Source of the DNA: Fusarium oxysporum f. sp. lycopersici 4287
Taxonomy: Eukaryota; Ascomycota; Sordariomycetes; Hypocreales; Nectriaceae
Assembly: GCF_000149955.1 (NCBI RefSeq)
Contig: NC_030989.1
Coordinates: 1,038,552-1,102,551, forward strand
DNA length: 64,000 bases
Direction of reading: 5' to 3'
The notes under the pieces were generated by a model, which saw only the letters and a program-made list of their open reading frames with translations, was not told where the DNA came from and did no database searches. Positions 1 through 16,990 of the stretch are shown here, piece after piece; within the stretch, counting starts at the first letter, position 1; every line of letters starts with the position of its first letter. The position numbers and the translations under genes were made by a program.

Positions 1-247
1 TGCTGCCAATGTCAAGACTCGGTATGGCGAGGAAACCTCGTACAGTCAGTTCATGGAGGAGGACAGGCGCTGGCTCGTAAGCGATAAGACCGATGTGCGC
101 AAAATCGACAGCGTGTACCGTAATCGCGATGCTGGTCTCGCCCGTCGCCGGCTCCTGACTCTGGTCAAGAATTGGGAGGAGGGTGATGAGACCCTTGACC
201 GTGTCATGGCAGCTCATGCCCCAACCTGCTCTTTGCGCCGACACTGA
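1..247 (+). CDS. C-terminal end of an unrecognised protein (5' end outside window)
   Basis: Frame 2 is open from the left edge to a TGA at 245-247, giving about 81 residues. The tail is charged and helical-looking, with an Arg-rich stretch (RNRDAGLARRRLL) followed by LVKNWEEGDETL, and it ends in SLRRH. Coding character is supported by the uninterrupted frame and GC-rich third positions. I do not recognise the family. The rest of the gene lies to the left of the window, so no function is proposed. The next gene starts about 770 bp downstream on the same strand. Confidence 0.55.
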   Translation, partial: AANVKTRYGEETSYSQFMEEDRRWLVSDKTDVRKIDSVYRNRDAGLARRRLLTLVKNWEEGDETLDRVMAAHAPTCSLRRH

Positions 248-1017
248 GTGACAAAAGGGGTCGAGGAGCAGTTGCTTACTTTTGTCTGACTTCACAAGTC
301 TATTTCACTTTTTGAAATGTTGTTTCTGTTACGTTGTTGGAATGTAACCAGGAAGTGGAGGACAGGGGAGCATTTGCTCATTCAACTTGGAGATGAATTT
401 ATTCGCTCCTTTGAAATGTTGTTGTTGTTCTTAGAAACCTGCACTTCTAATTGAGCACGTTGAAACATGTCCGTTCTAACATCATGCGTGGTACAGTGTA
501 CTTGAGAAATAATGTGATATAACAGAAGACTGTAGTGCTGTGGGTGGTAGTAAACTCAAACACCATGAGACATGTTACCCAATAGCTATAGCACGTGATA
601 GACGTGATTGTGACACGATAGGAAGCATCCGCAACATTTGCCGTATCCCCCGCGTCGCGTCTTGACCACCTACGTTACCTACGGATTATACAACTCAAGC
701 CCGCCTTACCTAGCCGTAGATCTGATCGCATGACGTTCCCTTTCTCTTAAAATAACTCACGGACCCAATGTCGAATCAACCTTAAAAGACATAAATCTTC
801 CAGTCATAAATGAACCATGTTTCTACGTGCGTAACTTATCAGTCGCTAAAAACGAAAACCACTTGACAACACCTCCATTCTGGCTCATCGGCCCCAACTT
901 CTTAGTCTACCTTGATTAGTCCAGTATACCAGAAACTCCACGTCCAAGTCCTAGTGCCCTTCCATACACGCAAAGCTCTATCAACCACCATATTTCTAAA
1001 TCGAGGCTCGCACAGCG
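248..1017. other. Intergenic region with no gene seen
   Basis: This stretch holds the 3' flank of the partial gene and the presumed promoter and leader of the Sas2-like gene. The open frames here are short and look non-coding. No RNA gene or repeat was seen. Confidence 0.6.
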
Positions 1018-3032
1018 ATGCCTCAAAAGCGCAAGCGACCAGACCAAGATCCCTCCGAACAAGAATCGTTGCCCGCATCCGCACTCAAATCAACATCTTC
1101 TGACTCTCAATCAAAATCCGCCAGCGCGCGCCGGGCGACGCGTCAAACCCCAGTCATTCCACCAACACCACCAACACCAGTGACGCAACTACAACCTCAA
1201 CCACGCACAGAAACGGCTGTACCACCTCCTATAATACCTACACTATCATCAGCTTCTTCGAAGCCGACACCCTCTCCAGAGCAGAAGCGGAGTCGTGCCT
1301 CCAACGGTCGTCCTCAACTACCTCCATCGCAGCCCAAGGCGCAAAGTCAACACCCCCCTTCTGTGCTGCGATGGGCTCCGCTTGAACAGCCAGGCCCAGC
1401 AGTAAGGCCTCCCCCTCACCATCTCCATCCAACAACGATGGCAGCCATGCCCCCACCTCGGCCGATTGCCGCTGGTCGTCCACCATCAGACTTGGTTGCG
1501 CCTGAGATCACCTATCATGTGCCCCAGTCGCATACAAACTCATTCCAGCGGACCTCAGCTCTTGTCCGACCTCATGGCCCTACGGCACAACCACCACGTA
1601 TACTCGAACGACCGCCGCCTCCAACAGTCACGCCAGTTCACCCTCCGAAGCCTCCTGTCCCACCCTCTGTACGGCCGCCTCTGCGAGCCGATCGCAACAT
1701 TGACAAAGTCGTGTTGGGTAATATGTGCTTCAGCACGTGGTATCCTAGCTACTATGGAAAAGAAGTGCTTGGGGAATCATCAGGCAATCTAGGTAAAACA
1801 GGCAGCAAGGACCTGGGGGCCAAGGATCAAGCTACAGGCGGTAAATCATCATCCCGGCGGGATCGCGAACATCACCCAGTAGTTGATCGCCTCTACGTGT
1901 GCCCTACCTGCTTCAAGTACTCCAAGGAATTGGTTGCCTGGTGTCATCACGTCCATGTGTGTGAGAGGAAGACTCATATACCTGGTCGGAAGGTATACGT
2001 TCATCCACGGGGGCGTAGAAAGATTCTTGTTCCCCATGATAATAAAACCTCTGGCCCCAAAAGACGGAAAGGGGAAGGAAACATTCGGTTGGTAGAGGAG
2101 ATCGTCCAGGACGAAGGAGAATGGAGCATTTGGGAGGTTGATGGTGAAAAGGATGGGGTACGTTTACCCATTATGTCAAGGAGAGCCCCAATGCTAACTT
2201 TTGCTCTCAGCTCTTTTGCCAGAACCTGTCACTCTTCGCAAAGCTCTTCCTCGACAATAAGTCCGTCTTCTTCGATGTCACAGGTTTTAACTACTTCCTA
2301 CTTGTTTACACACCTCCGACTCGATCTTTGCAGACTGCGACCGAGCCTGAGCCCCCTTCGCCTCGAATTACGGGATTCTTTTCGAAGGAGAAAATGTCAT
2401 GGGATAACAACAACCTCGCTTGCATCCTTATATTCCCCCCATGGCAGCGAAAGGGTCTTGGTGCGTTGCTGATGGGGGCCTCGTACGAGATATCTCGGCG
2501 GGAGGGTATTCTGGGCGGGCCGGAGAAGCCAATTTCTGATCTTGGTAAGAAGGGCTACAAACGTTACTGGGCAGGTGAAATCGCGAGATGGCTATTGACT
2601 ATCAATATGGACTCAAAGACGCCCCAGAATGAGGTCCTTGTGGATCTCAGCGACTGCAGTAAGGCAACATGGATTCTTCCCGAAGATTGTCTCCAGGTGC
2701 TGCGAGATATGGGTGTTGTCGAAGAGGCCGGTTTGGGCCCAAGCAAGCCTGAGGAAAAGCCTGTCGCCGAAGCCGAGGCCGAGGCCGAGGAGAAGAAAGG
2801 CGAAGAAACGACAAGGACATCGCCTACTGCTGACGGAGGAGTTAAAGAAGAGACCGTGCCAGTTGTCAAGACGGTGCCACGGGTGCGGATGGACAAGCAG
2901 GCGGTCCGTCGATATGTGGCCGAGAATCGGATAAGTCTAGAGCGGATGTGTGATCCTGCTGGGTTTGTCGAGGGCTACGCGATCAAAGCACCCGAGGTAG
3001 TGGAAGAAGAGGTGGTCGAGGCGGAGGAGTGA
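1018..3032 (+). CDS. SAS2: MYST-family histone acetyltransferase, Sas2 type
   Basis: Exons are 1018-2157 and 2211-3032 (intron 2158-2210, GTACGT to TGCTAAC to CTCAG), giving 653 aa. Residues 1-230 are Pro/Ser-rich and disordered. A C2HC finger starts near residue 295 (CPTC, then WCHHVHVC) with canonical MYST spacing. The acetyltransferase core follows: LFAKLFLDNK contains the Lys that is autoacetylated in MYST enzymes (K397); LACILIFPP holds the catalytic Cys (C451); QRKGLGALL is the acetyl-CoA loop; GGPEKPISDLG holds the catalytic Glu (E485). The Cys-Glu spacing of 34 equals that of yeast Esa1. There is no N-terminal chromo/Tudor domain, which argues for Sas2 rather than Esa1. The family acetylates histone H4, classically K16. 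The C-terminus is Glu-rich. Sas2 rather than another MYST branch is an inference. Confidence 0.88.
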
Positions 3033-6026
3033 TGGAGTCGAGATATTGTCGTTGTACAATTTGCTGACATGTACCTATAGATTAGACGCTTCGGCGATAG
3101 TGATACCCGTGCTCGAATTAAATGAGCTTCCTCTCATCATCATCGTTCTCTCTCTTTTTTTCTCTCTCTCTTTCTCTTTGGATCTAGTAGGATCATCAGG
3201 GTCCTCTGCTCGCCTGGTTCTTGATCGAGAATCATAGTTTTATGCCACAATCCTGGTGTGACTTACAAGGGACTCGATCATGCAGTTGAGCTCCTGCAAC
3301 TATTGCGGTTTACATAATGTGTCGGGATGCATGTTGACTACCTACCTCTGTCATGCCATTTTCCTCAGGTCGTGCCGAGGTCGAACGGGAAAACGTCCTC
3401 GATGCGGTCGGAGGCACTCAGCATGGAAAGGCGGTTCAGCATTGCATCAGGGAATTCAGAAATGGCGTTCGTATCGTAGTAATTGAGACTTCCGGCGCGT
3501 ATTTGAACGGTATATCGAGGTCAATGGCTCTGAAATAGCCTTTATTCTCATACCTAACTCTTGACAACTATCTTTGCCCGATCTAGCGAGCTTTCCCAAA
3601 AGGGTAAAGAGCTTAGACAAGCTTGTGTAGTTTCGCACAGGGTCGAGTTTTTTCAAGCTCGTCCCGATTTTGCCCTTGCCCAACAGTGTGAGTACTGGCA
3701 CTGGGACTGACACACCCCCTTGGGCCGAAAACTTTTCGTCAGCCTGGAAGTCAGCGACTTTTACAGTGCCTGCCTACCTAGGGGTTAGGCAATCCCAATC
3801 TCTCAGGCCCTAGTTGCCCCAGACTCCCAAGTGTTGTCCGTTGCAGATTTGAGATTTGAGATTCAAGATGAGATGTGAAATATGGGGAGCACTCCTCTTC
3901 TCACAGACGTGGGTATAGGGACAAGGCTGGAGCTACCGATATACAGTGTCAGTCTTTATTTTCACACGTGATTATTAGACATTCTGTGGCTGCGGAAGTG
4001 GTTATGTCAAGTTTCAACGCAACTTGACCTCTTCATGCTTTCACGAACCTTGATTGGCAACTGGCTCTGTTCTTTGTAGCAAAAAGAGCATAAGCGGTGC
4101 CATATTATCGTCAAAACGATATTGCTACAAGGCCAATTGTCGCCCGTAAGACCTGATATATGAAAGGGAGTGTTTGACAAATTGAGTATTTGGTCAAAAC
4201 GACATTATTCGTCATATCAAACCTTTCTGACTTTCTTCAGCCTCGCTGCCGTGCAATTATTGCAGGAGGTTGAAGGCTACGGCCACCCGTTGCTGTCCAT
4301 CATTTGATTCGCGCACTGTCCCAACTCATCGACGGCCAAACCTAAATTCGATCTGGGCTGTTTGATCGAGCGGGAAAATTTTTTCCTTTCGCCCAACGAT
4401 AGCTAGTACCTAGCTAGGTAGGTAGTAAAGGGCTGATCTACTGTCATGTCCCAGCTCTTCAGTGAAACTAACTACAGGACAGATCCATTCGTACCGCATA
4501 TGACTTTTGATATACTACGTACTCAGTTTGTAGGATTGTTCATTATCATAGAGTATAGATCAAGGGATCGTTCTCTATTCGCCTGCGATCGTTAAGAAAA
4601 GTCAACTCAAACTCAGTGATCGATCGATAAGCAAGAGGCAGGATGTTCAGCGACCGCTTCCGCGAGATGATCGAGAAGACCAACGCTCAAATGGTTGATA
4701 TTGCAGTAACCTGAACTTGTCGAGACAGGACCCATTTGTACTGTACATGTCTTTTTCAATAAGGCTTTGATTCTGGTCCCCTCCCTCACAGGATTGACTT
4801 TACCTTCACTTTACGGTATCAAATGCATCCTTCGAAGTGTCTCTCACCATCCACACACGTGGGAAACTCGTCCCTTGATTCGCCGATTAGGCTCTGTAAA
4901 GGCCACCGAGAGAAATCTCAGCTCGTACTGTGTCTTGTCACTGTACACATTGCTCTCTTTATAGGTGGGTGTGTTGCTGCACTTGGCTAAGCCTATAACC
5001 AATCAAAATCAGATCTCGGCAGCATCCAATGTCCAGGTACGGATACCAGCTCTGATATCAACTCTGTTGTCATTCTGTTCTAGCCTTGGCTAGACAAGCG
5101 TCAGCACTGTAACGGTACCTCGTGTCATCAAGATAAAACTTCTTGACGACTTTTGCGTCAAGATGCTTTTCATAGTTGGACGATTTTTACCATTTCAACG
5201 GGTTTATGTGATTGAAGGCGACCTCAATTACCTACTTGTTTAGATGATACATCTCATTGAAGCTGCTGGCTGTATTGTCTCGGAGATCCGGTACGACCGT
5301 CGTTGTCCGTTGCCGCAAAATATCTTTTTTAGTCTTAGCTGTAGGGGTTCTCGTTGTTCCGGCTTTGTCCCTCCTCCGTACCGAGATTTCACTCAATGTT
5401 GCGCGTTCCATCGCCGGCCCAATCTATTAGCTGGCGCTCCTTGTAGCCCTTCAACCATGATTCATGGTCCACCGCCAAGTGTGTCCCTCCGACTGTAAAA
5501 GCCTCAGGCCTGAAGGTTTCTCAGTCCTTCCAGAGCAATCACAGCTCAGCATTGTTGTATCTCACTCCACCCGATTCCCTCCGACGGCTAAGCAGCCCGT
5601 GCAGAGCTCAATCCCTTTGCCTAATTCGCACCCGTGATATCATCCCCATTCCCATCATTTTCCAGCGGTCCTGGACTGCTTAATAGCGGGCAAATATCTT
5701 GTTTGTGGGAGGTTTTCGTCTGTTCAAGTTCGTGCTCAAGTCACATTCTCACCCGTGTTCGCCGTAACAATCATCTCTCCCATATTCATCGTCGTTCCCT
5801 TCTTCCCAGCGTTGCCCCGGCTGACATCCTCACCCCCCTGACAATATCCACCCGTGTGGGCCCACCTATCCTCACTTTCTTCCCGGCTCCAGGCGCTCTC
5901 TCTTCCCTTTTCCTTTTCCCACTACCGTCCTGTCTCGTGTTGAGCTCCGTATCTCTTTTCTTTAAACCTCCCATCAGCCTCTCCCTCTTTCAAACATCAA
6001 CCATCTCCCCTCACACATCAATCACA
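3033..6026. other. 3 kb intergenic region upstream of atp9
   Basis: I see no convincing gene. It contains short CTAGGTAGGTAGT-like clusters near 4405-4428 and one GC3-rich mini reading frame at 4643-4714 (listed in the findings). The last 500 bp are strongly pyrimidine-rich and are probably the promoter and 5' leader of atp9. Longer open frames here lack conserved motifs. Confidence 0.5.
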
Positions 6027-10213
<4,187 letters not shown>

Positions 10214-12447
10214 TTATTTTTTGAATGTTGCACTTCGCTCTCCTCTCACTGGGGGCGCTTTGCGTGCTCCCTTGATGTCCGCGTCCGCAGACTTCGAGTA
10301 GGGGTCGAAAACCTTCTTCTTGCCCTTTCCGTCTGCCTGTCCACCATTAGATTCCCTGTTTGAATGGAGCACCGATGTAGCCTTGCTATAGTCGAAAGGC
10401 ACTGCGTCAAACTTCTTGGTCTTGTCGTCCTGTTTCTTCTGCTTCTTCTGAGCTTTGCGAACCTTCTTCGCTTCTTGTCGTCGGAGTCGCTCTTCTTCAG
10501 CCTTCTTCTCCTCTGCCTTGCGAAGCTTGCGGCGAGCACTCCTGGACGCTTTTTGGGAGGATTCATCTTCGACAGCGATGACTCCACCACCCTCTTGCAT
10601 CTCCTCATCACTATCATATTGTGATGAATCCGTGTCCTCTTCACTTGGCTCGGATTCTTCAATCGCTTGCGACTTTCGCTTCTGACCCCTCCTCAACGTA
10701 AACTCTTCGTCAGCCTCTTCAACCTCAGCATTGCCAACTGCACTCTCCACAGTATCTGTTTGCTCAGAGACATTGACCTCTTCGGCGGCTGTATCGTGTT
10801 GAACGTCTCCTTTAATCGAGCCTTGTTGTATGAATCTCTGCCAAGGGAACGGAATAAGTTCCTCCTCAGTTTCGGTTGGTCGCGTTGAAGGATCCCATTT
10901 AGAGCTGATCGGCATATCGCCAAATAACTGCGACCGAGTCAGCCTACTGACCGTGACCTCTCCATCAAGGTCCGGTAACTTTGTAGTTTTCCTAGCTGCA
11001 ATAGGCATGCCATTCTTTCTCACGCTATCCGGTGCCATCGAGGTAAAGAAGTGAAGCAAGCTGAGTCCACCCTTTGCCTTGGTCTCTTTAATTTGTTCCC
11101 AGATCTCGTTAAAACGCGGTCGTGCTAGAGACGGATTCAGGGGTAACAAGCTGTGTAAGGCCTTTGCGTCAGGCGGGTTGATTCGGGCGATCTCTGTGAT
11201 ATCCCTGGTGCTAAGAACGTAGTTGGTACTCTCGTCCTCTTTCCTGGCAGTGTTGTCTCTCCACTTCCACAAGGCTCTGAAGACAGCAAATTGTTCGCTA
11301 TCGAATGCTAAGTGCGAGTTCTTAAAGATATACCCATACCAGCCACGAGAGCCTTCACCAGTCTCTTCATCGTAACCGGGATGTTCGTAGCGGGAAAGTG
11401 ACTGTTCCTTTGATTTCTCCACAGCCCGGCCAATGTAGTCTTTATCAACATCACCTCTATCCGAGGCAGCAACAAGCTCGTTTCGTACCCGATCGTAGAT
11501 GTAGAGCAAGTAGTGGGTGTCGGACCGAGCATAGTACATCATCTCCTCGGGCAGTGGCCGTATCCTCCAGTCGGCCAATTGATACTGCTTGTCTGCATCA
11601 AAGTCGACGAACTTAGACAACAGGTAGGCTAAGCTCTTGGCTGGATAGTGGAGTTGCTCGCACGCAAAGAAGGTATCGAAGAGACCATTCACATACAGTC
11701 CCAGATCTCGCTGAAGCCAAACCATGTCCATGTATGCACCATGGAAGACCTTTTGATGTGTTAGTTATAGTTTTTACTGCTCGGACTAAGGAGACATACC
11801 TTGACCACACTGGGATCGGTGAAAACTTGGTTCAGAACCTCAAGTTTATGGCGCCAGGGTTGTAGAGTATCTACGATCCAGTCCTTCTCTCGCGTGCTGA
11901 TTTGCATGAGCGATACGAGTCCAACATAGGACCTAAAATCGTGGTGTTCCAGATCTATCGCAATCTCCTTGGCACCCTTGAGTTCCTCCAGCATCTCCAG
12001 AACGCCCTCGTATGTGTCGACAAAAGTCGCCTCGGTTGTTTCGACCGGCTGGTACATGATGGGTTCGGATTCCTTGAAGACTCGTTTCGGATATGACATA
12101 CGGACAATTTCGTGTTCATAGGGGTGTTGGTATCTGTAAAGCGAAGATTAGTATTTGACTATCACCAGTGGTCTGAAATCGTAAACGATTCATGAAGAAT
12201 TGTTTTGGATATGGCGGACATACTGTGGCGTGCCAGCTTCATTAGGAACGACGTTGAGGCTTTCCTCTAAAGACAACTTGGCATTTGGTTTCGACGTAAG
12301 CATCGGTTTCCATGGAGCAGGAGCAAAGTTGTCGGGCTTTCGTTCGAAAAGGAGTTGAGGCTTGGTCATATTGGCGTTTCGGATAACCTTGTTCGTGGAC
12401 TTGGGCTTCTTGGACTTGTTCGCCTGTGTGAATTAGCTGTAGTACTC

Positions 12448-12482
<35 letters not shown>

Positions 12483-12857
12483 TATTTGACATACAGGATC
12501 AGGTAAGGGTGGCTCCTTTCTCTTGACAAGCCCTGTGTACTCATCCAAGGCTGTGTCGGCCTTCTCGAGTGATGAATCGACAACATCGACGACGCCCCTC
12601 CATTTCATCTCGATGTCTTCCACATCTTCAAGCTTGGGCGCCTTGACACCACATGCCTTACCGGCAGTCAGGAGAAGTTGTGTAGAGAGTTCGAGGATCC
12701 GCGAAGTTCGATCTTCGAGTAGTTGGCCGACACTAGGGTTGACTGTACGCTGGAAACTTAAGTCTTCGGCGGCGATTCGGTTCACAGTCTTGATTGTGGA
12801 AATAAGTGACTTCTGGACACTTTCCTGAAGCGATTTGAAGTCTTGAGATTGCTCCAT
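10214..12857 (-). CDS. RRP6: Exosome 3'-5' exoribonuclease Rrp6 (EXOSC10)
   Basis: Exons on the minus strand are 12857-12495, 12423-12224, 12133-11800 and 11749-10214, giving 810 aa. The N-terminal PMC2NT region (about 1-120), which binds Rrp47/Lrp1 in the family, begins MEQSQDFKSLQ. The DEDD nuclease domain has all motifs: AIDLEHHDF (D248, E250), HGAYMDMVWLQRDLGLYV (D308) and YARSDTHYLL (Y373, D377). An HRDC region follows. The tail is acidic, then Lys/Arg-rich with nuclear-localisation character. Rrp6 is the nuclear exosome subunit that trims snoRNA and 5.8S rRNA precursors and degrades aberrant transcripts. An in-frame ATG at 12956 could add 33 residues, but the 12857 start fits the family N-terminus. 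Intron 1 contains a 31-nt homopolymer. Confidence 0.95.
12449..12479. repeat. 31-nt A homopolymer inside rrp6 intron 1
   Basis: An uninterrupted run of A on the plus strand, which is poly-T in the rrp6 transcript sense. It lies in the 71-nt intron 12494-12424, upstream of the branch-like GCTAAT and the CACAG acceptor. It makes up almost half of the intron. Confidence 0.95.
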
Positions 12858-15332
12858 GTTTGCGACAGGTGATGCACGTTGCGCGTGCAGTTGGTAGCTG
12901 TGCCTAATGTCGCGATGCAGTGTTGATTCTAGAAAAATTCCTAGATTTAGTTGCACTTATCGATAAGATAAGATCTCAGTCTGCTGCACGTTATGGGGTA
13001 AAGTTAGTAGTCTAGGTTAGTAACATGGTAGTTGCTAGAGTTAGAATGATAACTACAAAGGGAAAAGTTCAGAATGCACTTTTAAGATACATTTAACATT
13101 TAGAAGGGGGTAAAAATATCTAATTTATTTCTTTGTCTCCATATGCTATATATTTGGGTAAAGGAGTCGCGGTTATGTCTAATGTATATATTTACCTCCA
13201 TTATGTGAAAGAATAAAGACATGTCTAACTCCCACACTGGAAGTCATGGAATGCTCTCTTCGCCATAAAACCCAAGTTTGGTGAGGTCAGAGGTCAAAAT
13301 CCAAGATTGACACACTACATATTAGTGCCTCATAGATATCTACAATCATATAGTTTTGGCGCAGACGAAGAAAATTCAGAATGGGAGATTCCTTTCATAT
13401 ATATTTACCTATGCCAAACCAGACCTAGACTCATCATCGTAGCATGCCTGTAAGTTATTGATTGTTACGGATCACCAAACAGTCTTTATAGTCGAGTAGA
13501 TAACACGTTGAGGAAATGTTTATCGAAAGCAGCTACAGTTCCCAGACACTCATACTTGGACCAAGAATACCTAGGTATTGGAGCAATTTAGTTGCGGCTA
13601 CCGGGCCGACGGCTATGCAAACCTCGCCGATTTGAGACGGGAGGATGGCTGTAACCCAGTGATGGGTCTGGGTTCAGGCTCCTATCAATTCTCTTGTTTT
13701 TGTGCTTTATCTTTGAAGATGACAGAAGTTCAGGACGTTCTGGTCCGGCCGATGAACCCCATCAAGGAAAAAACATGGCCTTGTCCCTATTATCAATTGG
13801 TTGATTGGCCTGTGTGTAGTGATAAAGCCCACTTCGTGAAAACCAGCGGCAGGCAATCTAGTACTTGGGCCTTGTAATCTACCTGATGGAACCCGGACGA
13901 AGAGTGCCCCGAATGCGTCACTTTTCCATCACTACAGCTGGCTGGGCTGGCTGTTTATAGAGTCACAGAATCAAGCTTTGTATCACATATGTGGAGACCC
14001 GCACACTCTTGACCGGTTTTTGCCATTTACTGAATTCCTTAGTATTGATACCTTAAAAATCGAGAACAAAGACAATGTCCGTAATGCCCGCATAGTGGCC
14101 AATGAATCGATCCCGTCTCCGGAAACACCTCCGGGCTGCCCTCCGGTTCAAGCAATACAGACTTTAGAAGCACTAATAGGCAGATGTATAGAAGTGGAGA
14201 GCTAATTCACATCCGGACCTCTCGATTCGTTGCTGGCACTCTTCTCATTGTTACTGTCCACGAAAGTCGATGCCTCGTGGGTGATTGACAGGCGTAGGAT
14301 GGTGTTGGGTGTCCAGTGGTGTTTTCCTTTGGCGATAGCGACCCGGCCCGTGTAAATGCCTCCCTCCACTCCATTCTCATCTTGAAGTAAACGGCCCGGA
14401 TCTCGATCTCAGCGAATAGAGGACAACCGGGAGGCGGAAGCTATCGGCTTGCGGGATAATACCTACTAAGGGGAAAGAAAGCATGAGACATTACATATTG
14501 CAATGAGATCAGATCAGGTATGTGGTGATTGAAATAAAGAGGAGCACGAGAGAACGAGTTGTTGATCTCATGTTGTTCGTCTCCCATGTTACTACGAATT
14601 TGCACGAATTTGCACATGTTAAAGTGAATCGTAAGTTTGTTAGCGCACTCTCCAACTCATGAACTAAGGTATTATCAAAATCAGGCACAAGGTAAATAAT
14701 AAGGGCTGCTCGGTAGAGTGGGTAGGTATAACTACTAACCTACTGACGACTGCTTGCGGGCAGGTGTCAAATGCCCCTCACTTGCCATTTCTTCTTATGC
14801 CCCTCAGCCCCATCCATGCTTCTGGCCAGTTTCTGCGATATTCTTCTGTTGTCTTACTGGAACCTGATCTCTCCCCTCTAACTTCTCTCAACTTCTCATT
14901 CGTAGCACGATCTTATTGATTTTCGTTAGATCGACTCGCTCTACTGCTCCTCAACAGTTGCAGACAAATCTGACTTTTGATATCAACAGAAAGTCCTTGT
15001 TTCTTCAATTACTTACCGTCTCCGCTTACCACGCTCTTCTCCAATAAATCGACTGACCTTACGCGCAATAGCGTCATCGTTTCGCTACTCAACAGCCCAA
15101 AGCTCCTTACACTAACTCCACTACTGGGGATCTACGCCTCTCGGCTCTAAACCAGCTGCCAGGTCAATTCCCTGCCCCTCCACAATCGATAATCGATCAT
15201 CGGCCATCGACCACAAAGAACCGCGACGAGGCCGACTACACTCCGACTTTTTTCTTTCTCAAGTTATCTTCTTTCAACCTTTCAATATCCCAAATCTCCC
15301 TGTTTGAGATTATTTCTTCCAATACCGTCATT
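12858..15332. other. Divergent region between rrp6 and tps1
   Basis: The first kilobase is AT-rich and holds no gene I can support. From about 14750 the sequence is pyrimidine-rich and is likely the tps1 promoter and long leader, with several CCCCT motifs annotated separately. Confidence 0.5.
14469..15179. promoter_or_regulatory. Cluster of stress-response-like CCCCT/AGGGG motifs upstream of tps1
   Basis: AGGGG occurs at 14469-14473, and CCCCT at 14774-14778, 14800-14804, 14873-14877 and 15175-15179. In yeast, STRE (AGGGG) bound by Msn2/4 drives TPS1. A similar role here is inference; a five-base motif is expected by chance at some rate. Confidence 0.35.
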
Positions 15333-16990
15333 ATGCCCGGTGCTGTCGATGAGAATGGCCAAGCTGCCCCAGGCCGCCTGTTGCTGCTCTCCAATCGATT
15401 GCCCATTACAATTAAGCGATCCGAGGATGGTAGCTATTCATTTTCCATGTCTTCTGGAGGTCTTGTCACGGGTCTCAGTGGTCTCAGCAAAACCACCAGC
15501 TTCCAGTGGTATGGTTGGCCAGGTCTCGAGGTCCCCGACAACGAAGTCGAGGGTATGAAGCAACGACTGAAAGACGAGTACGGCGCGCACCCGGTTTTTA
15601 TCGACGATGAGCTTGCCGACAGACATTACAATGGGTTTTCTAGTAAGTAGCACGATTTTGACACTATAAGAATGTTCCTGACATGATACTTGCAGACTCA
15701 ATTCTTTGGCCTCTCTTCCATTACCACCCTGGTGAGATTACATTCGACGAGTCCGCTTGGGCCGCATATCAAGAAGTCAACCGCCTCTTCGCCAAGACCG
15801 TTATCAAGGATGTGCAGGATGGTGACCTTATTTGGGTTCATGACTACCATCTGATGCTCCTCCCTCAAATGCTCCGTGAGGAGATTGGCGAATCGAAAAA
15901 GAATGTCAAGATTGGCTTCTTCCTCCATACACCATTCCCTAGTAGTGAAATTTACAGGATCCTGCCTGTCAGAGAAGCACTCCTTACTGGACTTCTTGAC
16001 TGCGACCTTATCGGATTCCATACATACGACTACGCTCGTCACTTCCTTAGTAGTTGCTCCCGCATTCTCGAGTGTCCCACGACCCCCAATGGTGTCGATT
16101 GGAATGGCCGTTTTGTGACAGTTGGCGCCTTCCCCATTGGAATCGATCCCGACAACTTCGTTGAAGGACTGAAGAAGCCAAAAGTGCAGGAACGTATCGC
16201 TGCACTCAGCCGAAAGTTCGAAGGTGTCAAGCTCGTCGTTGGAGTCGATCGCTTAGATTACATCAAGGGTGTTCCTCAGAAACTGCACGCTCTCGAAGTG
16301 TTCCTGACTGAACATCCGGAATGGATTGGTAAAATCGTCCTGGTTCAGGTTGCTGTTCCTTCGCGACAAGACGTCGAAGAGTATCAGAATCTTCGTGCCG
16401 TGGTTAACGAACTGGTCGGCCGTATCAATGGAAAGTTTGGTACCATTGAGTTTATGCCCATTCACTTCCTCCATCAATCCGTCACTTTTGACGAGCTTAC
16501 TGCCCTGTATGCCGTATCTGACGTCTGTTTGGTCTCATCCACTCGAGACGGTATGAACTTGGTGTCTTACGAATACATTGCGACACAACAGAAGAACCAC
16601 GGCGTCATGATTCTGAGCGAATTCACAGGTGCTGCTCAATCACTCAATGGCAGTCTCATCGTCAATCCTTGGAACACAGAAGAGCTTGCCAATGCTTTAC
16701 ATGACGCCGTTACCATGAGCCCTGAACAACGTGAAGCCAACTACAAGAAGCTCGAACGTTATGTTTTCAAGTATACAAGTGCTTGGTGGGGTGCTAGCTT
16801 TGTCTCTGAAATGACTCGTCTTAGCACTGAGGGTTCTCAGCCCAAGACTCTGCGCAACGTCTCTGGGGCTGTAATCGGACTGGAGCAGAAAGCTCAACAG
16901 GCTGTCGCTGATCTTGAGAAGAAAGCCGAGGAACTATTAACTATTGACGAGAAGAAGGAAGCCGATTCACAGACAGAGCCTTCTCAATAA
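15333..16990 (+). CDS. TPS1: Alpha,alpha-trehalose-phosphate synthase (UDP-forming)
   Basis: Exons are 15333-15642 and 15696-16990, giving 534 aa. This GT20 enzyme makes trehalose-6-phosphate from UDP-glucose and glucose-6-phosphate in the cytosol; the product is dephosphorylated to trehalose. GT20 signatures appear in order: LLLLSNRLPI (about 16-25), SGGLVTGL, VHDYHLMLLP (about 151), HTPFPSSEIYRILP, GFHTYDYARHFL, VVGVDRLDYIKGVP, LVQVAVPSRQDV and STRDGMNLVSYEY. There is no C-terminal phosphatase domain, so it is the Tps1-type synthase and not Tps2 or Tsl1. The length is usual for filamentous fungal Tps1, with a short acidic Lys/Glu tail. The single intron has GTAAGT and TTGCAG ends. Confidence 0.97.

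Noticed and set aside
12858..12956. Upstream in-frame ATG of rrp6
   Set aside because: The 33 extra residues do not fit the conserved Rrp6 N-terminus, which begins at MEQSQDF.
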